Notes under the pieces: model-generated | Database searches by the model: none | Told to the model about the DNA's origin: nothing | Seen by the model: the letters and a program-made list of their open reading frames with translations, nothing else | Translations under genes and position numbers: made by a program | Source of the DNA: Acanthamoeba sp. SK_2022b | Lineage: Eukaryota; Discosea; Longamoebia; Acanthamoebidae | Reading direction: 5' to 3' | Assembly: GCA_027943245.1 (NCBI GenBank) | Contig: JANDJZ010000429.1 | Coordinates: 1 to 39,724 of the forward strand | Length of the DNA: 39,724 bases | Part shown: piece after piece, positions 1 to 13,293 of the stretch | Position numbering within the stretch: the first letter of the stretch is position 1 | How the letters are laid out: each line of letters begins with the position of its first letter

Positions 1-98
1 GGCGGCGGCAGGTCGCTCACGCTTTGGACGCCCACCGCGACGACCTCCTGTGGCCCGGCAACTTGGTGCGCGTGGTCCACGTACGTGCGCCCCGACCC

Positions 99-166
<68 letters not shown>

Positions 167-603
167 GATGATGCAGCCAGAGGGTTTCTCATGCGCTCCC
201 TGTACGCCAGAGCGTGGTGGTGGCGTGTGAAGGAGGGCGGGAAGTGCGGGAGCCCCAGGGAGCCGGAGGAGACAGCCAGAAGCGGGGCGAGTGGACAGCG
301 TTGGCGAGTGCGACGCTGCTCGGTCATGCCCTTCTGGTGAGCGTCAAGCTACTGTGCGTCCTTCGAACGGCGGAGCGGCACGACCAACGACAAGCTGGCA
401 TTCTGGCCCTCGACATCGCCCACCGCCTCAACGGCGCCTGCTCTTCTTCGGGGGCAGCGATCAGCGAGCAGTGTGCGTTGCTGTCGCCGCTCGTCCGGCT
501 CAGCGTCGATCTCGTGCTGGCTGCCCCGCCCCATCCCGACGACGAAAGCCTCCTCCTGCTGCTGCGAGCTATGCTATCGCAGCAGGCTGAACATTCGGCT
601 TAG
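1..603 (+). CDS. 3' end of an unrecognised gene (partial)
   Basis: Only the last two exons are in the window. Exon 1 (to 80) reads in frame 3 and ends ...VRVVH. A phase-0 intron runs 81-210 (donor GTACGT, acceptor CCAG). The last exon 211-603 stays open in the same frame and stops at TAG 601-603. The visible C-terminal part, about 157 residues, is rich in Leu, Ala and Arg, with helical segments such as SATLLGHALLVSVKLLCVLR and LLLLLRAMLSQQAEHSA. I recognise no family, motif or domain. The low-complexity poly-Cys or poly-Leu translations across 98-165 fall inside the intron and are not protein. The gene is tail-to-tail with the convertase at 918. The splice join is well supported; function is unknown. 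Confidence 0.55.
81..210 (+). other. Intron carrying a trinucleotide repeat
   Basis: This is the phase-0 intron of the first gene. It starts GTACGT directly after a CAC codon and ends in CCAG before AGC. More than half of it is the (GTT)n tract. The exons on both sides keep one open frame when it is removed. Confidence 0.6.
100..164 (+). repeat. (GTT)n microsatellite, about 21-22 copies
   Basis: A pure run of GTT/TTG units covers about 65 bp. It is read as poly-Cys, poly-Leu or poly-Val in the three plus frames and would be CAA on the minus strand. It lies inside a predicted intron, so it should not be translated. Length polymorphism is likely for a pure tract of this size. Confidence 0.95.
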
Positions 604-917
604 GACTACGTGCAATTACCGAGTCCTCTCAGCCGCCAACCTGGGCGTGGTGCGTCAGATATGAAACAAGCTTAAAAAAAAACAATCCAACACATGTGAT
701 GCACCTTCTTCTCAACAACCTACCTGCACCCAACGCAAACACCTTCCCAGGTACACAATCATGATCTTTGCAAGGAATTTTATCATTTATGCGATTATTA
801 ATAATAGGTCACTAACCTATGTTTGGTCTTCCCGGACCGGTTGTATATCTTTCAATTGGTGCTGACTTTGAGTAACTTTTAGAGACTTGATGCCCTGCCG
901 TGGGGCTTGGGCTTGCC
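604..917. other. Tail-to-tail spacer, no gene seen
   Basis: This is a 314 bp AT-rich stretch between the stop of the first gene (plus) and the stop of the convertase (minus). It contains an A-run at 674-683 and several ATTAATAAT-like segments. It presumably holds both 3' UTRs. I see no open frame with coding character. Confidence 0.7.
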
Positions 918-3527
918 TTACGGACGGCTCGTTCCGTGGAGCGTGAGCGTGACTGAAGCGATGGATTGAGGGCCTGTTGCGCCACCGCTGTGAGGCATTG
1001 TTGGCTTGTAGAGCGGGGGGGACATACCAGCCGGGTTAGGCAGTTCATCCGAGACGATAAGAGTCCACTCGCCCTCGGATGCCTCGCCCCAGTGGCGCAC
1101 GGAGGTGAACGTCCAGTTGTAGCCAGCGTGTCTGTCGCTGTGGGTCTCGGCCAGTACACTGGTTGTTCCCGCGGGCGACACCAGCAGGATGTGGAGGTCT
1201 GTGCCTTGTGTGAGCAGGCGAAATTGTGGTAGTTGGAAGAACAAGCATACCTCCACGGCGTGGGTGAGTGGCCACCAAGGTGAGTTCAACGTGCTGGAGA
1301 GCAAAGGTCAACACAATCCGAACACGTGCCAGCAAGCTCTTGGCAAGAGGGACAAAAGGGGCACCTCTAGGGTGAGCTTATTGGGGACCTGGATGGTGAC
1401 AGATACTCCCCTTTTGTTATTGTCAGGTAAGTAGCCTGGCGCAAGTTGGAATGTGTGAGTCCATCATGCCTCACGCTCGGCAAGGGCGTGAGCGTGTAAG
1501 CCGAGTTTCGGGCGTGGGTGAGTGGCCACCAAGGTGAGTTCAACGTGCTGGAGAGCAAAGGTCAACACAATCCGAACACGTGCCAGCAAGCTCTTGGCAA
1601 GAGGGACAAAAGGGGCACCTCTAGGGTGAGCTTATTGGGGACCTGGATTGTGACAGATACTCCCCTTTTGTTATTGTCAGGTATAGCCTGGCAAGTTGGA
1701 ATGTGTGAGTCCATCATGTCACGCTCGGCAAGGGCGTGAGCGTGTAACCAGTTTCGGCCTCTGAGTGACTTGAACTGGCGTTGCGGCCTCCGGAAGCAGT
1801 GGCGCGGAGGCTGCCATGACAGTGGCGTTTCCTACATCACACAGCCCGAACCCGTACTGCCCCCATGACGGAGGTTCCTGTCAGAGGGAGAACTATGTCT
1901 GGTGCAGGGTGTTTAAGAGGTATACCTTGTGGTTTACGTGGAGACCCGCTCCGTTGACCACCCAGTCATCATCGCCAGGATCGGTCGTTGCCTCCTGACC
2001 CACACGAAGACGTCGACCTCCAAACCTCCAGCAATCTCTGCCAATCATCTTGATGGCAGTCTCGGAAGAGCGGCTCTGAAGTATCAGTACGCCTGGCCCT
2101 TCTACTCGGTTGCGCAGTTGACGTCGACCCCACGGGACCTAAAGCGGCCTGAAGTAGTACGCCTGGCCCTTCTACTCGGTTGCCATCGTCGAACGGGCCT
2201 AAAGGATCGTCAATCATAGAGCCACCTCCGGCAACGATACAAGAAAGCGCGTACCCCAAGACGCCGAGTAGATGTGGTTAAGGTCTGTGCGGTAGGTGAG
2301 GCCCGTGGCCTCCTGATGCAGTCCCAGAGGCGGTCAGAACAAGTTACGAGATACGGCGCCAAGTGAAATTACCAGGGCATCAGTAGTAACGCCCGAGATG
2401 AGTCGTTGCGCCCCGACCCCAGCCCTGAGGAACGCAACTAAGATTTCAAGTTTGAGATCGACTACGGAGAGGAGATTCTGTACCCATAAGCCAGCCCAAC
2501 TCCGCACTTGTTATCGTTCATGCCGGCATAGGCCAAGCCAGCACACGCTGCGTGGTGGAAAACAACATCAGGCACATGACCAATAACATACGAGGAGGTG
2601 GAGTACAGGTGCCGTGAGTGTCATCAAATGCCACTGGGGAAGGGTCGTCATCGTTGCCATTCCAGTCGTGAGAACCAAGCTTCAGAAAACGAGCCACGCC
2701 AAAGTCCTGGTGGCGCCACTCCACACCGTCGTCCACAATGCTGATACCTGCAATGGAAGATCAGATAAGGTAGCATAGAGTAAGAGTACATGTCACAAAG
2801 GCGTACCAATGCCCTTGCCTGATAGGCCCCTTTCCCAAGCAGGGATAACATTGAGGTCAGCCCCGGCTGAGTTGTGAATGTGAAACTGTGCCTCAAACAG
2901 GGGGTCTGCGTATGGTCCTACGATTAGAATCAGGAGATGGAGCGTAAGGGCCAGAGAGGGTACCAGAGACTGGAGGAATGCGCTTGGAGTGCAGGCGGTC
3001 CGTCTGTTTCTCGGACCATTCTACATGTGGGTGAGACCCCAGCATGCTGTCCACCTGGTGCCCCGCGCGGTCAGATACAATTCAGCACCAGAGCTAGAGC
3101 GCACCTCTTCAATGCTCCTCTTGGCGTGATGATCTGGATCGTGTTCCAGAAGGAAGTAGTCGGGAAGATTGCCTACTCTCCCAATAACGCAACACTAGCG
3201 ATAGGAAGCTCAATTAGGCTTGGGCAACACCAACTCATCACAGGCGGATTGAGTCACAGGTGCTGTACTCCGTGCTCCTCGGCCAGCCCCTGCAGCTTAA
3301 GGAACTGATCCGATTCATCTTTGGGGGAAGCCGGCAGCTTTACGGCCCATAGTGTTCTGTTCTTGTTTGCCATATCCATTACTTGGTTCAAGTTGTGAGT
3401 AGAATTGCATGTGGTGGAGGAGGCATTTGGGAGAGAGAGATGCACCATGCGGAGCAGCCTCAGCCAGCGAAAGAAACATGACCAAGGCGATTCCTACCAG
3501 TGGTACCAGATGTAGGGGGCTCCTCAT
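918..3527 (-). CDS. Kexin/furin-like proprotein convertase (S8B), apparently catalytically damaged
   Basis: Subtilisin-like convertases cleave precursors at basic sites in the late secretory pathway. The start at 3527 opens a signal peptide (LVGIALVMFLSLAEA). The pro-domain follows, with a Lys-Arg site (HHAKRSIEE). The catalytic domain then begins: DPLFEAQFHIHN, the Asp motif SIVDDGVEW (about 2720-2750), the His motif DDTHGT (about 2610), NDNKCGVGLAYG and SASWGPFDDG. All of these join across GT-AG introns without a frame break. The sequence then passes almost directly to WQRLLE / DPGDDDWVVNGAG / YGFG, which is family sequence located after the catalytic Ser. No frame in 1985-2185 encodes the expected oxyanion-Asn or GTSA Ser motif, so roughly 100 or more residues are missing. 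The P domain (RHWGEASEGEWTL) ends at TAA 918-920, but its first part is duplicated. The frame also changes near 1780 without a normal-sized intron. This is either a pseudoenzyme, a decaying gene or a misassembly. Confidence 0.8.
1257..1757. repeat. Tandem direct duplication of a P-domain segment (254 and 247 bp copies)
   Basis: Copy 1 is 1257-1510 and copy 2 is 1511-1757. They are nearly identical. The visible differences are one G/T change (ATGGTGA versus ATTGTGA) and small indels near 1430, 1470 and 1500. Each copy contains the exon encoding VSVTIQVPNKLTLE and VRIVLTFALQHVELTLVATH plus the flanking intron sequence. Only copy 1 is followed by the donor and the final P-domain exon. Its indels move the upstream exon out of frame, whereas copy 2 keeps the frame. 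Confidence 0.95.
2071..2215. repeat. Imperfect tandem duplication at the missing catalytic region
   Basis: An exact 28 bp repeat occurs at 2086-2113 and 2156-2183. Looser similarity extends on both sides, giving a unit of about 70 bp. It covers the exon encoding RVEGPGVLLQ and its upstream intron edge. It sits exactly where the convertase reading loses its oxyanion and Ser regions, so the duplication and the deletion may be one rearrangement. Confidence 0.85.
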
Positions 3528-4127
3528 CCTTCAATGTGCTTTGAAGTGGGTCTGGTGCTTGCAGATGAGACTCGGCAGGAAAATGTTGCGCTTATGTACT
3601 TACGTGAGCGGGCCGTGGATTGGCGATAGCCAATAGTGGATTTTTTGCAAGTCTGGTACTGTTTTTTTTGGTATGGCCTGCTTTTTTGGCAAGGCTTTAG
3701 GATCTATACAGCTTGCGGGACCACCCTGTTTTTATGAAAATCGCGGATCTATACAGCTACGCAACCTAGGCGCTTACCAAAACGAAAGCACAATCTCCTG
3801 TTGCACTTCTGCCAGATAATTCCTGGTTTTGGCTGGGCCAGTGGGCTCTTGTGTTTGGTAAACAACATTAACCTCCTCCATTATCAAATGAGAGGTAGAA
3901 TGAGGGGCGTTTTTTTGTTAATCACAATAAAATGGATTTTAATTACAAATAATGGAGGGTCAAAGTTTATTCTGCTTGCAAGTTGTGGCAACTGCAACAT
4001 GTAAGGCTCTCACTGCTGCATATGCATACACAATTATCTATGACTTAACAGATGATGAGGAGCACCTTTACCCTGTTGTTGTCATCCATGGCAAAACGGC
4101 CACACAGTGACAGCAGACCAGCAGCTC
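3528..4127. promoter_or_regulatory. Upstream region of the convertase, no gene seen
   Basis: About 600 bp lie 5' of the minus-strand convertase start. The region is AT-rich with T-runs (3640-3700). It carries a 14 bp direct repeat, GGATCTATACAGCT, at about 3699 and 3746. The short open frames here lack codon bias and recognisable motifs. It presumably includes the convertase promoter, but I can define no element. Confidence 0.45.
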
Positions 4128-4675
4128 CAGTTAACAACCGAGTGTTCAGAAAAAAGTAACAATGACTCTTTTGACAATGTCCCCTTTTCAGACACAAATG
4201 GGATGAAAACACACTTAGATATGTACAAGGCCTGAAAAAAAAGCTTCAAATTCTGTACACTGAGGTAAAACAGTTTTGACAATCAGATGTTTTATACTTC
4301 ACAAAATGCATTGGTCAACATGGATTGTGTTTAAATTGTTGGAACTTGATCTCTTCTAACCCTTCAAAAAAGAAAATGATGCGACACTTCTCCTGTGGGT
4401 GAAGATCTATGATAATGAAAAAGTGATATCTTGAAATGTATGACGATGCATACATGCCCTTTGGGTCAAGTACATCTTTGGGCTGTGGAGGGCAAACTGA
4501 TGTGCATCAGGTCAACACTCACCTTGTTGTTTTTTGATGAAAAAGGTAGATCATGAAAAAGTCACATTTCTGTGGATGTACAGAATGCATGGGTTCACCT
4601 TGGGTCATGTATAGGCATTTTTGGGTTCATAAAAAGTGACATTGTTACTTTTTTTCTGAACACTCTGTTGAACTG
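4128..4675. mobile_element. MITE-like element with terminal inverted repeats
   Basis: The left arm 4128-4164 and right arm 4640-4675 are inverted copies. Both read CAGTT(C)AACA, then GAGTGTTCAGAAAAAA, then GTAACAATG, differing only by small indels. The interior is AT-rich compared with the flanking genes and has no substantial open frame. It carries subterminal variants of AAAAAGTGACAT (about 4420, 4555 and 4631). Size (about 548 bp), inverted ends and lack of coding capacity fit a non-autonomous DNA transposon. I see no convincing target-site duplication; an AGTTAAC heptamer at 4129 and 4686 is not symmetrically placed. A chance palindrome this long is unlikely, but family assignment is not possible here. 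Confidence 0.65.
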
Positions 4676-5001
4676 TCCAAGTCTGAGTTAACCAAGGTTT
4701 GTCCCTCTTCAATTTAATCCTTCAATCTCTGTGGTGCTTGGCTGTCAAAGAACACTAACAACAACAGTGCTGCACTTAGACCTCAGCTTCTCTTCTACTC
4801 TCCACCCTGCTCAACGTCAATCTGTAAGTTTCAGCACTGGTTGGAGGTAGATGATGGGTCATTTCAGGGATTGAGATCTTACATATTGCGTCACGCAGGT
4901 GCAGGCAAAACATGCTCCTTCCCAGACAAGACCATGTGACAAGAGCAAGTATTAACGAAGGTGTACTCTCGGAGAAATCAATTCTTCTTTCTTTTTCCAA
5001 C
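4676..5001. other. 3' flank of the beta-helix gene, no gene seen
   Basis: This 326 bp stretch lies between the inverted-repeat element and the stop of the minus-strand beta-helix gene. It would include that gene's 3' UTR. A 74-codon minus frame at 4776-5000 has no family features and is not called. Confidence 0.5.
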
Positions 5002-7672
5002 TTACTTGTGGTTAGAAGCGGAGATGAGCCAGGAGTGGAGGAGGTGCAGGACGAAGCCAGTGCTCAAGGAGGCCGATGATGAAGTTCCATTGTAGTTGGG
5101 GTACGTTCCATACTCAAAGCAGCCCACACTTGGGTTGTTTGCATCACGTGGGTAACCTAAGAGGTGTGGTGTGCGACCCATCAGCCAAGCCCACAGCCCT
5201 TGTTGAGGCAGGTGTTACCATAGTAGTCATAGGTCACACCCGAGAGAGGCGTAGCGGCCCCACGAGCAGCGGACGACTCCCCCTGCAAGCCGTAGTCAAG
5301 ACAATAGTGAGTTTATGGCGCGACCAGTGGAAGGGCGGCAGAGGAGGCCATGCACCAGGAGATAGTCAGTGAGTGAGGACCCTAGGCCGTTGATGCGACC
5401 GCTCACGAAGTGGATGCGCGACGCATTGATGGCAAGGGAACCCGATCCCGTGCAGTTGATTGGTACACTGCGACCCAACAGGCAGTGGGGATGAGAGAGG
5501 TTTCCCCAGATTGCTCCACAAAGCGTGAGTTGGGAGTGCAGGTACGTCTTGACCCCGACCCAGACGTTGTTTGACATGGTCCACGCGCTCCTCTGCCCAC
5601 CTATGAAGAAGACCATCTCATCATCAGCGACACGTGCGGTGATCAAATTGGGAGCACGCACTAATGGAACAGCTTCCATTGCCCTGGTGAGCGGACGTGA
5701 CATCGTTAGTGTCGATAGAGAGCCGCGGGCACAGAGGAAGGAAGCATGGATTACCGTGGCCCAGAACAGGTTGTTCTTCAACACGTTGCCCGATGGTTCG
5801 GTCGGTACCGTAGGCCACGCGAACGGCGGGTACTGTGTCGATGGGATGGTATTAGGAGAGAGCTCGCTAGCGAAACCTCGAACATAGGGTAGGGGCGATT
5901 CCCACACTCGCAATGCGTGAGCGAGATAGAGCTTACCGTCGAGTTGGGATTCCAGACCGTGTTGTACCAGATGCGCACCTTAGTCACGTAGTTCTGATGG
6001 ATGGGCAACGTCAACAAGATATGCTTGCACGTGTAATCCTTTCCGTTTCTTGTCCTGCATGTTAGGATGCGTACCGACAACGAGTGGAAGTTGGATATGC
6101 CGGTGCCAACGAGTAGATTGTTCTGGATGGTGACGTTGTATGTGGGCACGGGAGTGGCCTGTCGCAGCGAATCACCAGAGTTAATTGACGTCAGCGGAGC
6201 AGCGAAGAACTTGACAGCGGTCTGTGCTTTGCGCCCTACCGGCCAGGTCTCGGCGCCCACAAGGATACCGACAGCAGGTCTGTCATAGCGGTAGTAGCTC
6301 GAATCCTTCGAGTACACGTAGTTGCTATCAATCAGCACATCATTTGCGTTGTCCATGTCTGGGCGCATGTTGCGTAGGGTGAGACCAAACGAGCGATCGA
6401 TATACACCACTGAGTTGATGAACGGGTACATATGTTGACTGAGTAGGTGTCGTAGACCACGTTGTGACGCACGGTACAGCCGGTCACCTGAATGCAGTCG
6501 ATTCCCTCGCCCCAGCTGTTGTACACCGTGTTGTACTCGATCAGCCAGTTCTTCAGGATGGGGCCTCCGCACGAATCCGAGCTGTATGCACAGTCGTTAA
6601 CCAAGACCGCGAGTCTACGTGTTGAAATATGGAGTTACTCAACGTACGAGACAGCTTGGGACCAACTGGTGCTGCTAGCATTCACATTCTGCATTACCGC
6701 ATTGTAGACGGTGTTGTTGCGGAGTACTACATCGCTGCTGCAACCACCGATGGCCCTGTAAAGTATAGGAGAGGTCCATGACACGCGTTAGCAGAGCCGC
6801 TCCCTCTCACTTGAGGAGAAGGAATCGGCGGACCTGACGAAGGTGTCATGGACCAGGCAGTTCTCGACTGTCACGTCGCTGCTGTAGAAGAGCGAGATGC
6901 CTGGTGCGGTAGATGGATAGGGCCAGGTGAGTGAGGGTTCACACCTTCGAGTCCCTTCCCATCGCTTGTCTCCTTCATGTGCTGTCCCGAAGGTGTGAGC
7001 TCGTACCGGCTTGAGAGGAATCGCGGACGACGATGTTGTCCAGCACGATGTGGTTACACAGGTTCACCCGCACCATCCCCTGCCCCCACATTCCGAAGAG
7101 TGAGCGTCCGGCGAACGGGAGGTGTAGCGGTTGAGAGCAGGAGCACCTGGTACGAGGCCTGAGTGACGCCGGTGCCGTCTACGATAGCTCTGGTACTGGG
7201 GTAGCTCGTCACCGTAATGGGCTTGGCCTTGGTGCCCTGGAACGGAACGGTTAGGGCATGCGACCGTACCCTCAATCAGGGTTGCCGACGAGAGAGCAAT
7301 ACGTTGAGGTTCTCGAGCGTTTGCATCGTCGTGAACGTGCCTGTGAATCCAATTCCGGTTGAGCACACTTGTCAAACCTGGGGCAGCTCAGGCGTGGTTG
7401 TTGATGGGGAGGGGGGGATTTACCGCGCATGTAGACGACATCGCCGGGCTGGACGGTCGGGGCCTTGACGCCAGAGAGGGAGGTGAAGTTGCCAGAGCCG
7501 CTTGCGTCCACCACCCACGTCGCCTTTGTGGCATCAACGTAGGGCAGTCGGTTTACATACGCCAAGTTTAGGAGGTTGCGTGGGGCGACAGGTGAGGTAC
7601 CGCGTTGGACTGCTGGGGGCCTAGAAAAAGGCACAGCAAGGCCAAGACGACAGCCACTACGTTGAGGTTCAT
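5002..7672 (-). CDS. Secreted right-handed beta-helix repeat protein
   Basis: The start at 7672 gives a clear signal peptide (MNLNVVAVVLALLCLFLG). The N-terminal region reads YVDATKATWVVDASGSGNFT ... QPGDVVYMRG, the usual opening of extracellular parallel beta-helix (pectate lyase/DUF1565-like) proteins. Many turns of the helix follow, seen as repeated hydrophobic-Asn strands: VLRNNTVYNAVMQNV, LIEYNTVYNSWGEG, TVRHNVVYDTYS, VLIDSNYVYS, VTIQNNLLVG and VLKNNLFWATV. The C-terminal exon has GVTYDYYG joined across an intron to GYPRDANNPSVGCFEYG, a typical family ending. A Ser/Leu-rich hydrophobic tail runs to TAA 5002-5004. Such proteins often bind or cleave polysaccharides, but no catalytic residue set is identifiable. 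Substrate and activity are unknown. The tail could be a GPI-type signal. Confidence 0.8.
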
Positions 7673-7849
7673 GCTTTTGATACACCGATCTGTGTGAGCA
7701 CACAGGCCTTTCACCGGGAGTTGAGGTGGCATCGTTGTCCCAATAGAAAGGCCAATATAGCTGAATCGACCAGTCGGGACGCGGCGGAATGATCGGGGGA
7801 CTTGCCAACAAATGGGAGCTTTTACCAAATCTGTCAGGAGCGATCGGTC

Positions 7850-9286
7850 TCACTGGAGGAGACAGCTGCGCTGGCCACGGTCGGCGAGGAGGTCCAGGGG
7901 CTCGTAGACGGCGAAGTTGGCGGCCAGCGCCACAGCGGCGTCCACATTGTAGAACGTCTTTGCCGAACACTCGATGAAGGCCATGGCACCCATCTCGAAG
8001 GCCATCACCTGAGCCTGTTCGTACGATACGTGTTGTTGTTGTGCGCAGAGTCGCTCTTCCTGATTGCCGTCGATGACGCCGTCGCTCTCATCCCTCCCGC
8101 TCTCCCCCACCTTCTCGTAGCTCTCGCTCTTCTTGTCGGTCTCGTCGTCCTGGTTGTAATCCGGGGCGAGATCCTTCTTGCAGCCCACCAGCACAAACGG
8201 TACGCCGGGGCAGTGTTTGCGCACCTCCGGCAGCCAGCGAGACCTGGTGGAGGGTCCTATGGCGTCAGTGGTCCCAAGATGCTGGCAAGAGAGGGAGAAG
8301 GTAGCGACCTGAGGTTTTCCAGGCTGGTGGGGTCGACGACGGAGTAACAGAGGAGAAAGACGTCTGCGCCGACGTAGCTCAGGGGCCGCAGTTTGTTGTA
8401 GTCCTCTTGTCCCACTGGGGAGGGAACGCACCAGACGGTGCGATCGAGTGGTGAGCGAGCACTTCGGCGCAGCCTACAGAGGTTGTGGAGGTACCGGTGT
8501 CCCAGGGCACCACCTTCACTTTCTTGTCGTGGTCAATGACGATGGTACGTTGGTTGTAGCTGATGCAACTCGGCATTATCTCTGCGATGACCGTCAGCCC
8601 AAGCATGCGGCTGGCGGACGGGGAGAGGCGGCGGTGCTGGTGACTTACCGCTGTATGTGTTCCATGACCAGGCATAGAGCATCTTCGTCTTACCCACCCC
8701 GCTGTCGCCCACCGCGACCACCTTCACTGCTGGTTTGGAGCGCTGCGAAGCAACACGAAGGAGCCGAGTGAGAACGACTGTGGGCGAGAGGAATCGGGCA
8801 AACGGGCCGAGTACTCGGAAGCCGGGGCGGACGGTGGCGGAGAGGCGTATGCGGCTCTCAGTGGTGTAGCGCTCTCGCGCTTTGTCGAGCTTGTCGCGCC
8901 TATCGCGCTCCCACTCCCAAGAGATAGTGATGGCTTCGATCACCTCCGCCCTGGTGCCCAGCCGGTCAATGCATGTACGTGACTATGCCTACAAGCTCCA
9001 CCCAGTAGTGAGCAGTGTGGCCATACCGAAGGTCTATCGAGTCAACTGAGTCAGGAGGCCACACTTCGCAGCACGTCTCCCGATAGAACCGCTGCCACAG
9101 CCTGTGCCATAGATAAAAAGCGAATAAATAACAAAACAAAAGAAATATAACGGGGGGGAGGTACAGTGGGTCGCTCGAGATGGCGCGCCAGCTGCGACAA
9201 ACGCCTCCCACGCGGCACAGATCTGTTGCCTCAAGGTAGGCAAAGATTCGCCACCCCAGCTCGGGAGGCAAATGCTCAGCGCTCAT
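7850..9286 (-). CDS. F-box / Rho-family small GTPase fusion
   Basis: The N-terminus carries an F-box ([36 protein letters not shown]), normally the Skp1-binding module of SCF ubiquitin ligases. It splices in frame to [17 protein letters not shown] and a charged linker ([19 protein letters not shown]), then a Rho-type G domain. That domain has P-loop [10 protein letters not shown], switch [11 protein letters not shown]3 [17 protein letters not shown], the segment [21 protein letters not shown]4 GCKKDL and G5 ECSAK. It ends in the CAAX box CLLQ (TGA 7850-7852). Departures from canonical Rho are Ser at the usual switch I Thr, Val for Ala in DTAGQE, and an acidic insert of about 45 residues after G4. 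An in-frame ATG at 9427 would add 47 charged residues; 9286 is preferred because it leads straight into the F-box. All introns between the halves keep frame. Confidence 0.85.
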
Positions 9287-9593
9287 TGACCCTTCTTCGT
9301 TTTCTCCTCTCTTCTGCCGCTCCGTCTCTTCGCTCCTTTCTTTCTCCATCTCCTGCTCAAGATAGGTGCTCTTGGCTTCGCGTTGCGATGCGCGGCTTGC
9401 CCTCTCTACATGTGGCCTCTTCCGCAAAACTCTTCAAAGAACCAGCCAGCGGGCAGTGGCTTCCCTTTTCGCGTGACACGTAAGCGCTGTGTCTTGCGCT
9501 CTCGCCACTGAGTGTTGGTTCAACTCTTGTTTACCGCCTTGCCCCACAAACTCTCAAGCAAAGCATCATCTTCGTCTCCTGCTGCCTCTCGAT
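9287..9593. promoter_or_regulatory. Spacer between the ATPase stop and the F-box/GTPase start
   Basis: About 307 bp hold the 3' UTR of the ATPase and the 5' region of the F-box/GTPase gene, both minus strand. Up to 9427 it could instead be coding as an N-terminal extension of the F-box protein (charged, Glu/Arg-rich). No defined promoter motif is seen. Confidence 0.4.
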
Positions 9594-13081
<3,488 letters not shown>

Positions 13082-13293
13082 CAGCTAGTGGCGCCTCGTG
13101 GCGACGATGGAAAAAGACGTGGTTCCTCGAGCTTCTCTCTCTACTACCTTCGAATCGATAATAGCCGTAAGGACCAAAGGCCAGTGTGTGCGAGCTTTCC
13201 GGCCAAGGGCACGGGCAGCAACGTGTCAACCAGAAAAGAAAACGCGCTCATTTCCTTTTGCATTACCGTTATTTTTTCTTGTTTGCAAATCAA
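13082..13293. promoter_or_regulatory. Shared divergent promoter region (ATPase / cyclophilin)
   Basis: The two start codons face away from each other across 212 bp, so both promoters must lie here or overlap the first exons. A T-rich stretch is present just before the cyclophilin ATG (13270-13285). No TATA box or defined element is evident. Confidence 0.5.

Noticed and set aside
24..340. Plus-strand frames with poly-Cys or poly-Leu
   Set aside because: They are translations of an intronic (GTT)n repeat; the splice model 80/211 keeps one frame without it.
1257..1757. CRISPR-like repeat array
   Set aside because: There are only two long adjacent copies with no spacers, and the copies contain a P-domain exon.
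4128..4675. A rho-independent-type terminator or a structural RNA formed by the inverted repeats
   Set aside because: The arms are almost 500 bp apart and the context is eukaryotic intergenic DNA, so a transposon-like element fits better.
4776..5000. 74-codon minus-strand frame
   Set aside because: No family features or codon bias, lies in the 3' flank of another gene, and spans no conserved motif.
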